This document shows, in pieces, positions 57,450 to 64,000 of a stretch of 64,000 bases of DNA. A program made the translations under genes and the position numbers. The stretch spans positions 1-64,000 of the forward strand of contig NZ_LMSI01000004.1 of assembly GCF_001428075.1 (NCBI RefSeq). The letters are read 5' to 3'. Source of the DNA: Arthrobacter sp. Soil764. Its GTDB lineage: Bacteria; Actinomycetota; Actinomycetes; Actinomycetales; Micrococcaceae. The notes below the pieces were generated by a model. It saw nothing but the letters and a program-made list of their open reading frames with translations, ran no database searches and had not been told where the DNA came from. Numbering within the stretch: position 1 is the stretch's first letter; every line of letters starts with the position of its first letter.

Positions 57450-58019
57450 ATGCAGATCATCCGCTTCGCTGACCTCAAGGCCGAACCATGGCGCAACGGC
57501 GGCGGCGTGACCAGGGAAATCGCACGCAAGGGCACTGACGACGGCGGCTGGGACTGGCGGGTGAGTATCGCTGACGTCGCCAAGGCAGGGGACTTTTCCA
57601 CCTTCCCCGGCATGGAGCGGGTCCTGACGGTCATTGAAGGGGAACTGCTGCTGCTTTCGGTGGACGGCGCGGAACAGCCGCTGGAAAAGTACCGGCCCTT
57701 CAGGTTCGACGGCGGCGCGGCCACCGCGGCCAAGCTGCCTACCGGCGATATCCGGGACCTCAACGTCATCACGCGCACGTCCGCCTGCAAGGGCTACACG
57801 TCCATCATCGAGCTGTCCAAAAAGCGCGCCCACCCCGTCTTTGAGGGGCAGCTTGGCGTGCTGCTGCAGGGACAGGCGAAGGTCAGCGAAGGCGGGTCCG
57901 AGCCGCTGGAACTGGGCCGGTACGACGCCGTGGTGGGTTCCGACGCCGACTCCCCCGAAGTCCTGGGCCGCGGCTTCCTGGCCGTGGTGTCGATCGACCC
58001 GGTCACCGCGCAGGGCTGA
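57450..58019 (+). CDS. HutD/Ves-family protein
   Basis: A 189-residue cupin-like protein: MQIIRFADLKAEPWRNGGGVTREIA, WDWRVSIADVAKAGDFSTFPGMERVLTVIEGELLLLS and FRFDGGAATAAKLPTGDIRDLNVITRTSACKGY match HutD, a histidine-utilisation or formimino-ligand protein whose biochemical role is unclear. No hut genes are nearby. Its last 17 bases overlap the convergent Gfo/Idh/MocA gene. Confidence 0.85.
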   Translation: MQIIRFADLKAEPWRNGGGVTREIARKGTDDGGWDWRVSIADVAKAGDFSTFPGMERVLTVIEGELLLLSVDGAEQPLEKYRPFRFDGGAATAAKLPTGDIRDLNVITRTSACKGYTSIIELSKKRAHPVFEGQLGVLLQGQAKVSEGGSEPLELGRYDAVVGSDADSPEVLGRGFLAVVSIDPVTAQG

Positions 58020-59325
58020 ACTCCTCCACCGCGACCACGCTGCCACGCCGGCGCGCCTCCTCAGCCGCGAAAACCACCGCATGGCTGACCAGCGATTCCG
58101 CCAGGCCCGACACCACACCCGACCAGTCACCGGCGGCGAGCGCGTTGACCCAGGCCTGAACCAGTCCCCGGTCGCCGCCTTCATGCTTTTCACCTGCCAC
58201 CGTGGAAACAGCAGCGGGGACCGCATAGGCGGTGCTGGTGCCGGTCAGGAAGTCGTGGACCGAGACAGTGCCTGCTTCGACCGAGATTTCGCCGTGGCTC
58301 CCGAAAATCCTGGTGCGCCGCGGGCCTGCTGCGGTGAAGGCGGTGGCGGTGAAGGCGGCCGTTGTGCCGTCGTCGTACTCAATGTTCACCACCTGGTGGT
58401 CCACCACGTCGTTGCCTCCCCCGTAAACGCAGCGCCCGTACGGCCCGGTTTCCAGTGCCTGCCACAGCGATTCCCGGGTACCGCCCGGGTCCACGACGTC
58501 GGCAAAGTAGGCCCGTGCCGGGTCCGCCGCGGCACCGTCCGGAGGGCGGCCCGGCCCGTAGATCCGCAGGGCGGAATAGGGGCAGCGGGGCTCGGCCGGA
58601 CAGTCGGTGCACCGCCCTGATGCGCCTTCGGGTGCCTCCTCCGGCCGGAAATGCGAGAGCCGGCCAAAGGAGGACACCCGCACGGGCCGGCTTCCGATGA
58701 TGAAGGAAAGCCAGTCCACGTCGTGGGTGCACTTGGCCAGCAGGAAGGGGCTGGATCCCGCCTCCCGCCGCCAGTTCCCGCGGACGTACGAGTGCGCGAA
58801 ATGCCAGAAACCCACGGGCTCCAGGTGCTGGACGGAGATGATCCGGCCTACGGCACCTGCAGAGAGGAGCTGCCGCAGCAGCCCCGTCAGCGGGGTGTAG
58901 CGCAGGACATGGCAGACTGTGGCCCTGATTCCCGATTCCTGCTGGAGGCGCGCCAGCTCCGCGCAGCCGGCGGGGTCGGGGGCGATGGGCTTCTCCAGTA
59001 GTACGGGATAGCCGTGGGCCGCCGCGGCGGCGAACGGCCTTCCGTGTTCACGGTCGGGGGTGGCAATGATGATGCCGTCCGCCGGCAGCCGGGTGCGGAG
59101 CATGGCCTGCCAATCCTCGAAAACACCCGCGGCCGGCACGCCAAGCTCCGCCGCGAGGGTTTCGCGCAGCGGCCCGCGGGGCTCCGCGATGCCCACCACC
59201 ACGGCGAGGCCGGTATCCGCGGCAAGCCGGGCGTAGGCGGAGCCCCGTGCACCGGCGCCGGCAATGAGGAGGCGCACGGGTGCTTTGGGCATGGGGGCGG
59301 ACGACGGCGGCGCCTCCATGGTCAT
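58003..59325 (-). CDS. Gfo/Idh/MocA-family oxidoreductase
   Basis: A 440-residue NAD(P)-dependent sugar dehydrogenase type. The Rossmann motif RLLIAGAGARGSAYARLAADTG is near residue 18, followed by the EKP motif in LLEKPIAPDP. A short Cys cluster (GRCTDCPAEPRCPYSALRIYG) near residue 230 is unusual and could bind a metal. It acts probably on a sugar or inositol acid. The ATG at 59325 overlaps the stop of the glycosidase-like gene; another ATG at 59292 would drop 11 residues. Confidence 0.85.
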   Translation of the reverse strand: MTMEAPPSSAPMPKAPVRLLIAGAGARGSAYARLAADTGLAVVVGIAEPRGPLRETLAAELGVPAAGVFEDWQAMLRTRLPADGIIIATPDREHGRPFAAAAAHGYPVLLEKPIAPDPAGCAELARLQQESGIRATVCHVLRYTPLTGLLRQLLSAGAVGRIISVQHLEPVGFWHFAHSYVRGNWRREAGSSPFLLAKCTHDVDWLSFIIGSRPVRVSSFGRLSHFRPEEAPEGASGRCTDCPAEPRCPYSALRIYGPGRPPDGAAADPARAYFADVVDPGGTRESLWQALETGPYGRCVYGGGNDVVDHQVVNIEYDDGTTAAFTATAFTAAGPRRTRIFGSHGEISVEAGTVSVHDFLTGTSTAYAVPAAVSTVAGEKHEGGDRGLVQAWVNALAAGDWSGVVSGLAESLVSHAVVFAAEEARRRGSVVAVEEFSPAR

Positions 59326-60686
59326 GCGGCGTCTGCGGCGTCTGGGTCGGCGAGCCATTCCAGCGCAACGGCCGCCGTCCAGGACTGGTCCATGCTGCCC
59401 AGCGGCTCGCCCGTGAACGGCTCGTAGTACTCGGCGAAATGGCCTTCCATCAGCTGGGCAAGGGAAGCTTCACGCAGCCGCCGGTACCGTTCCTCGTCAC
59501 CGCGCCGGCGCAGGCAGCCCGCCAGGTACCAGTTCATCACCGGCCAGACCGGTCCCCGCCAGTATTGCCGCGGTTTGAGGCCCTCATAGGTGGTGGAGGT
59601 TGATGCCGGGAGCGGGAAGGCCAGTCGCGGGTCTCCCATCCAGTCCGGCCCCTCGAAAATCTCCAGCTGCCGCCGCAGCAGGGCGTTGTCAGCCGTGGAG
59701 ATCAGCGGGGCGAAGCCGGCCATGGTGGGAAGCCCGATCCAAACATCTGCCAGCACATCCCGGTCCCGCGCCAGCCCTGTGTGTTCATCAACGGTGGCGT
59801 CCACGCCCTCCCGGAACTCCTGGGCCCACTCCCGCAAGCGGGGCGCGTCCCCGCGCAGGCCGATATGTTCCGCCAGCGCGGCCAGGTCCTCATTGGCCGC
59901 CGCGAAGATCGCCGACATGAAGACGTCCTTGACCTGGAAATCCATCACGCCTGGCAGCCGGGCGTCGTCGAACCGGACGTCGGCCATCTGCTGCACCAGC
60001 CAGAGGTAGCGGCTGTATTCCTCGTCGCTGGGCCGCTGGCTCAGGTCGGTGACCTTCAGCGTGTCAGTCCGGACAAAGGGCTCCATTTTCCCGGGCCGGA
60101 CCCTGGAATAGGGTCCGTCGAACCGTGGCGAGTTGTCCATCCCGGACTCCCAGCCATGGTAGATCGTGAGCAGGCCCGAGCCGTCGCCGCCGCGGCTGGT
60201 GCGGAGCCAGGCGTGCCAGTGGATCCACTGCGGCAGCGTCCGCCGGGTGAACTCTTCGGCGAGCCTGGCATCCTCACCGCCGGCCGCCGTCGCGCGTTCC
60301 ACGATGCGGCGCAGCAGCGTCGCATGCACGGGCGGCTGGCAAATACCGCTGGACTTCACTCCCTCGGGTGATGCTCCGCGGGTTCCCCACCGCTCCACGT
60401 CAGGGAAATAGCCGGGGACGTCGGAGAAGACAATGTGCGGAATCATCCCGCTCTCCCACTGCGCCGCGAGGAGGTGGTCCAGCTCCTGCAGGGCGCGGGC
60501 AACGCTCATGGTGGACAGGCCGGTGGCCACAAAGGCCGCGTCCCAGCTCCACATGTGCGGGTAGAGGTTCGGTGCGGCTGTGACCATGGTGCCCAGGTCA
60601 TTCCCTGCCAGGACATCCCTGGCCCGCCGCCGCATCTCCTCAAGGTCCCGAAGCGGAAACCCGGGCGCGTCCGCTTCCGCGCTCAC
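59322..60686 (-). CDS. glycoside hydrolase, (alpha/alpha)6-barrel trehalase/MGH1-like
   Basis: A 454-residue protein with PNLYPHMWSWDAAFVATGLS, the catalytic-region LTIYHGWESGMDNSPRFD, GLPTMAGFAPLIS and PRQYWRGPVWPVMNWYL, all typical of GH63/GH37-like glycosidases that act on glucosylglycerate, mannosylglycerate or trehalose-like sugars. No signal peptide, so it is cytoplasmic. GTG start coupled to the ABC ATPase gene. Confidence 0.82.
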   Translation of the reverse strand: MSAEADAPGFPLRDLEEMRRRARDVLAGNDLGTMVTAAPNLYPHMWSWDAAFVATGLSTMSVARALQELDHLLAAQWESGMIPHIVFSDVPGYFPDVERWGTRGASPEGVKSSGICQPPVHATLLRRIVERATAAGGEDARLAEEFTRRTLPQWIHWHAWLRTSRGGDGSGLLTIYHGWESGMDNSPRFDGPYSRVRPGKMEPFVRTDTLKVTDLSQRPSDEEYSRYLWLVQQMADVRFDDARLPGVMDFQVKDVFMSAIFAAANEDLAALAEHIGLRGDAPRLREWAQEFREGVDATVDEHTGLARDRDVLADVWIGLPTMAGFAPLISTADNALLRRQLEIFEGPDWMGDPRLAFPLPASTSTTYEGLKPRQYWRGPVWPVMNWYLAGCLRRRGDEERYRRLREASLAQLMEGHFAEYYEPFTGEPLGSMDQSWTAAVALEWLADPDAADAA

Positions 60687-61771
60687 GCCGTCAGTCCCAA
60701 CTGGGTTTCGGTGTCGAAGAAGCGGAGGGCGCTTTGCTCGAAGCGCAGCCCCACCGTCTCCCCTGCGGAAACCTTGGCCGTGGCGGGGACCTGGACCTTG
60801 ACGGTCTGGCCACCCAGGTCCACCGTCAGCAAGGTGGCGTGCCCCAGCGGCTCCACCACTTCCACCGCCGCGTCCAAGGAACCCTCCGAGCCCCGCTGCT
60901 CCAGGGAAATATTCTCTGCCCGGATGCCCACCATGACCGGCGTGCCGCCGGTGCGCGCCGCTGCCCGGGCCAGGAATTCGGGCGCCGCGATGCTCTGGCC
61001 GCCCACTTCCAGGGCACCCTGCTGGGTGATCCGGCCGTCCAGGAAATTCATGGGCGGCGATCCGATGAAGCCGCCCACGAAACGGTCCGCCGGCTCCTCG
61101 TACACCGTGATCGGGTGCCCCAGCTGGGCGATCTGGCCCTTCTTCATCACCGCAACCCGGTCCGAGAGGCTCATCGCCTCCACCTGGTCGTGGGTGACGT
61201 ACAGCGTGGTGGAACCAAGCTGCTGGACGATCTTCTTCAGCTCGGCGCGGAAGTCGAGGCGAAGGAGGGCGTCGAGGTTGGACAGCGGCTCATCCATCAG
61301 CAGCACATCGGCGTCCATGACGATGGCCCGGGCAACGGCCACCCGTTGCCGCTGGCCGCCGGAGAGGTTGGCCGGATAACGGTCCAGGTACGGGCTCAGT
61401 TGCAGCAGGTCCGCCGCCCATTTCACCTTCCGCTCCAGCTCTTCCCGCGAAACCTTCTTCATCATCAGCCCGAACGCAATGTTGGTGCGGACATTCCGGT
61501 GCGGGAAGACGGCATAGGACTGGAAGACCATGGAAAGGTTGCGGTCCTGCGGGGGAAGGTAGGTCACGTCCCTCCCGCCGATGGAGATGCTGCCCTTGTC
61601 CGGGAAGTCCAGGCCCGCCACCATGCGCAGCAGGGTGGTCTTCCCGCAGCCGGAAGGTCCCAGCAGCACCATGAACTCGCCCTCCGCCACCTCGAGGGAG
61701 ACGTTGTTCGTGGCCAGCTCCGTGCTGCCGGGGTAGGTCTTGTGCAGACCCTTGATGGAGATGTCAGCCAT
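60683..61771 (-). CDS. sugar ABC transporter ATPase (MsmK/UgpC type)
   Basis: A 362-residue ATPase with Walker A GPSGCGKTTLLRMVAGL, signature [15 protein letters not shown], Walker B VLLMDEPLSNLDALLR, TLYVTHDQVEAMSLSDRVAV, and a C-terminal MalK-like regulatory domain with GIRAENISLEQRG. It energises the two permeases next to it. The ATG at 61771 opens MADISIKGLHKTYPG. Confidence 0.92.
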   Translation of the reverse strand: MADISIKGLHKTYPGSTELATNNVSLEVAEGEFMVLLGPSGCGKTTLLRMVAGLDFPDKGSISIGGRDVTYLPPQDRNLSMVFQSYAVFPHRNVRTNIAFGLMMKKVSREELERKVKWAADLLQLSPYLDRYPANLSGGQRQRVAVARAIVMDADVLLMDEPLSNLDALLRLDFRAELKKIVQQLGSTTLYVTHDQVEAMSLSDRVAVMKKGQIAQLGHPITVYEEPADRFVGGFIGSPPMNFLDGRITQQGALEVGGQSIAAPEFLARAAARTGGTPVMVGIRAENISLEQRGSEGSLDAAVEVVEPLGHATLLTVDLGGQTVKVQVPATAKVSAGETVGLRFEQSALRFFDTETQLGLTA

Positions 61772-61794
61772 GGGACGGCCTCTCTGGGACGCAA

Positions 61795-62679
61795 TCAGCG
61801 GATGGTGGAGCCCCACATGTTGGTGAGGTAGCGGCGCATGAAGAAGATGAAGACCAGGGCCGGGACCACCAGCAGGAAGCCGCCGGCGAAGCGGTAGGCA
61901 AGTGGCGATTCGGCGAGGGAGCTGAGGACCTGGGCGGGGAGGGTGCGCTGGTTCAGCGTCAGGATCGACGCGCCCAGGACTTCGTTCCAGGACATGACGA
62001 ACGTGAAGATGGAGGCCGCGGCGATGCCGGGTATGGCCATGGGCAGCACCACTTTGAGGAAGGCCTGCACCGGGCTGCAGCCGAAGATCCTGGCCGCTTC
62101 CTCCACGTCGCGCGGAACACCGAGGAACACCGAGGCGGTAATCAGGATGGTGGTGGGCAGGGCCAGTGCGCTGTGGAGCAGGACGACGGCGAGGACGCTG
62201 TCGTAGAGCCCCGTCTGCAGGAAGAGCTGGGCCAGCGGAACCGACAGCACGACGATGGGCAGGGCGCGGGTGAACAGCAGGAACAACTGGTAGGGCTCCC
62301 TGCCGCGGAAGGCGAAACGGGCCACGGCGTACCCTGCGGGAACACCGATAAGCAGCGACAGCACAAGGGTGAACACGCCCACCTGGACGGAGTTGATCAG
62401 GCCGCCCAAAATGCCGGTGGACTGCAGGAAGGTCTGCATGGTCTCGGTGGAGAAGTTGTCCGGTATGAAGCTGAGCGGAAACTTCTGCAGCGACTGCCGG
62501 CTGGACATTGCCGCCAGGGCAATCAGGTAGATGGGCAATGCCATGAAGAGGGTGATCAGGATGCAGGCCACCTGGAGGAGCACCCGGTTGCGGCGCCGCC
62601 GGGCCAGCGGCCTGCGGTCCACGCCGGGTTCAGGCCGGGTGGTCCCGGCATCGGTCCTGGATGTTGTCGCGTGGCTCAT
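61795..62679 (-). CDS. sugar ABC transporter permease (MalG type)
   Basis: A 294-residue permease with about six helices after a polar N-terminal 35 residues. VEEAARIFGCSPVQAFLKVVLPMAIPGIAAASIFTFVMSWNEVLGA is the EAA coupling loop with the usual SWNE. Start overlaps the other permease stop in an ATGA. It pairs with the MalF-type gene and the ATPase. Confidence 0.92.
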   Translation of the reverse strand: MSHATTSRTDAGTTRPEPGVDRRPLARRRRNRVLLQVACILITLFMALPIYLIALAAMSSRQSLQKFPLSFIPDNFSTETMQTFLQSTGILGGLINSVQVGVFTLVLSLLIGVPAGYAVARFAFRGREPYQLFLLFTRALPIVVLSVPLAQLFLQTGLYDSVLAVVLLHSALALPTTILITASVFLGVPRDVEEAARIFGCSPVQAFLKVVLPMAIPGIAAASIFTFVMSWNEVLGASILTLNQRTLPAQVLSSLAESPLAYRFAGGFLLVVPALVFIFFMRRYLTNMWGSTIR

Positions 62680-63590
62680 CGTGCCGCCTCCGTCTGGTCC
62701 CTCAGGAGTTTCAGGTAGCCCACGGCCGTGACCATGGACACGGCCATGACCACCAGGGCCAGCGCGGATGCCACGTTGGGATCCTGCAGACCCGTGTACC
62801 AGCGGTAGGTTTCGCCCACCACCAGCGGAAAGTTCTGGCCGGTGAGGGCGAGGGCCACGGCGAAGGTCTGGAAGGCCAGGATGGTCCTCAGGATCAGGGC
62901 TGTCTGGAGGCTGGGGCGCAGCAGCGGCAGGGTCACGTGCCACAGCCGGTTCCAGAAGCTGGCCCCGAAGACGCCGGCGGCTTCCTCGTAATCCTTGGGG
63001 ATGGACTGCAGGCCGGCCACGACGATCACGAACACCAGCGACGTGGCCCGCCAGACCTCCGCGATCAGCACGGCACCGAACATGGACGGGTAGTTGTCAT
63101 ACGCGAGCCAGGAGACAGGCTGCATGCCCAGGGACGCCAGGAGGGAGTTGAGGTAGCCGCGGTCCGTGAAGACGGTCAGCCACACCAGGCCGGCAGCGAG
63201 GTCGCTGACTGCCAGCGGGATGGCCCAGATGTAGAAGTAGGCAGACGCCCCCCGCGGCTTGGCCCGGATCAGCAGGGCCATCGCCAGCGCCAGGACAAAC
63301 TGGATGGGGATCATCACCACGATGAGCAGGAGGGTGTTGCCCACGGAGGACCAGAAGTACGGGTCCTGGGACATCCTGGTGAAGTTCGCCGTTGTCAGGC
63401 CTTCGGGGCCGCCGAATGCCTGCAGGACACCGCTGACCATCGGCCAGCCAAAGAGCAGGGTCATGAACACGATCGACGGCGCAATCAGCAGCAGCGCCGC
63501 GGAGCTTCCCTTCCTCCTGGGTGCACGGACTTTCGGGCCCGGAGGGGGAACATGCGGCCTGGCTGCCGCAGGCGCATCCGGGGCGGCCAT
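62676..63590 (-). CDS. sugar ABC transporter permease (MalF type)
   Basis: A 304-residue permease. A Pro/Arg-rich start leads to LLLIAPSIVFMTLLFGWPMVSGVLQAF, and the EAA loop is DYEEAAGVFGASFWNRLWHVTLPLLRPSLQTALILRTILAFQTFAVAL. The ATG at 63590 overlaps the stop of the binding-protein gene in TGATG. Confidence 0.9.
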   Translation of the reverse strand: MAAPDAPAAARPHVPPPGPKVRAPRRKGSSAALLLIAPSIVFMTLLFGWPMVSGVLQAFGGPEGLTTANFTRMSQDPYFWSSVGNTLLLIVVMIPIQFVLALAMALLIRAKPRGASAYFYIWAIPLAVSDLAAGLVWLTVFTDRGYLNSLLASLGMQPVSWLAYDNYPSMFGAVLIAEVWRATSLVFVIVVAGLQSIPKDYEEAAGVFGASFWNRLWHVTLPLLRPSLQTALILRTILAFQTFAVALALTGQNFPLVVGETYRWYTGLQDPNVASALALVVMAVSMVTAVGYLKLLRDQTEAAR

Positions 63591-64000
63591 CACGCGACCT
63601 TGCAGGGGGACGTCTTGGGATCCGGCGCCCAGCACGGGACGTTGAGGGTGTCCATGATCTTGGCCAGTTCCGCGCCCTGCTTGTCCAGCGTGGCCTTGAC
63701 GTCCGCGTTGTTCAGGCAGATCTCCTGGAAGCAGTTCTTGAACAGCTGGGAGACCTGGGGGTCCTTGTCGCCCAGGCCCACCGGCGGCAGGGCGAGCAGG
63801 GCGTCGGAGGCCTCCTGCTGCGCCTTGACGGCCTTCGCTTCGAGGGCCACGCCGCCGGGGAGGTCGCCGCCGACGTCCGTCTTCACCACGGGGAAGAAGG
63901 AGTTGGATTTCAGTGTCTCGATCTGCGCCTCGGGCTTGGACAGCGCCTTGATGAGCTCGAAGGCTTTGTCCTTCTCGGGCGAGCCCTTCGGCACCGCCAT
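63590..64000 (-). CDS. sugar ABC solute-binding protein, C-terminal part
   Basis: The last 136 residues of an extracellular solute-binding protein; the gene continues beyond the right edge, since such proteins are about 400 residues. AVPKGSPEKDKAFELIKALSKPEAQIETL and SFFPVV are typical of family-1 binding proteins. Two Cys (NCFQEICLNN) and C-terminal CWAPDPKTSPC may form disulfides. First gene of the operon that imports the sugar handled by the following enzymes. Confidence 0.85.
   Translation of the reverse strand: MAVPKGSPEKDKAFELIKALSKPEAQIETLKSNSFFPVVKTDVGGDLPGGVALEAKAVKAQQEASDALLALPPVGLGDKDPQVSQLFKNCFQEICLNNADVKATLDKQGAELAKIMDTLNVPCWAPDPKTSPCKVA

Overview
The window is high-GC chromosomal DNA from an actinobacterium of the Arthrobacter/Pseudarthrobacter type. 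The reasons are: codon use biased to G/C at third positions, GTG and TTG starts, Shine-Dalgarno-led genes packed in ATGA/GTGA-overlapping operons, mycothiol rather than glutathione chemistry, a DUF3073 gene near purF-purM, an HNH protein of the DUF222 type, a HAIR (HspR) site before clpB, and a dimethylglycine oxidase closely resembling my recollection of the Arthrobacter globiformis enzyme. I see no rRNA, tRNA, CRISPR array, insertion sequence or prophage.

Layout. 1-8.9 kb: the end of an HNH protein, two metallo-beta-lactamase (MBL) hydrolases, a GyrI-like protein, a Rieske/DUF2231 protein, a secreted Asp/His-rich protein, and an Lrp-type regulator divergent from an amidohydrolase-MFS pair. 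8.9-11.1 kb: a LacI regulator and a lipoprotein with an apparent one-base frameshift. 11.2-18.1 kb: a glyoxylate/allantoin operon (hyi, glxR, gcl, glxK, allB, then an orphan winged-helix gene). 18.2-22.4 kb: peroxiredoxin, MFS, GNAT, DNA-alkylation-repair and small genes. 22.6-26.4 kb: a four-gene operon joining a receiver-PP2C phosphatase, a processive glycosyltransferase, a STAS protein and an RsbW-like ATPase. 26.6-28.4 kb: uraD, uraH and an IclR regulator.

28.4-42.3 kb is a one-carbon block: LysR, a glycine-betaine-type Rieske oxygenase and its reductase, a BCCT transporter, purU and dimethylglycine oxidase on the plus strand. It then faces a molybdopterin oxidoreductase, an MBL hydrolase and S-(hydroxymethyl)mycothiol dehydrogenase on the minus strand. 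A coherent reading is betaine uptake, demethylation to dimethylglycine and sarcosine, and disposal of the released formaldehyde and formyl-THF via mycothiol and formate. 42.6-50.7 kb is housekeeping (purF, purM, DUF3073, a septum-formation-type protein, clpB). 50.8-54.0 kb is a molybdate operon (regulator, modA, modB, modC), which could supply the molybdoenzyme. 54.1-58.0 kb holds small metabolic genes including trpF. 58.0-64.0 kb is a minus-strand carbohydrate ABC operon with a glycosidase-like protein and a Gfo/Idh/MocA oxidoreductase, cut by the window end.

The most unusual items are: (1) the phosphatase/glycosyltransferase/STAS/ATPase operon, whose synthase lacks a visible PilZ domain, carries an extra segment of about 150 residues, and is paired with an ATPase that has lost its usual G1-box Asp; (2) TTCC-N7-GGAA operators shared by the hyi and uraD promoters 15 kb apart; (3) nested palindromes in three intergenic gaps.
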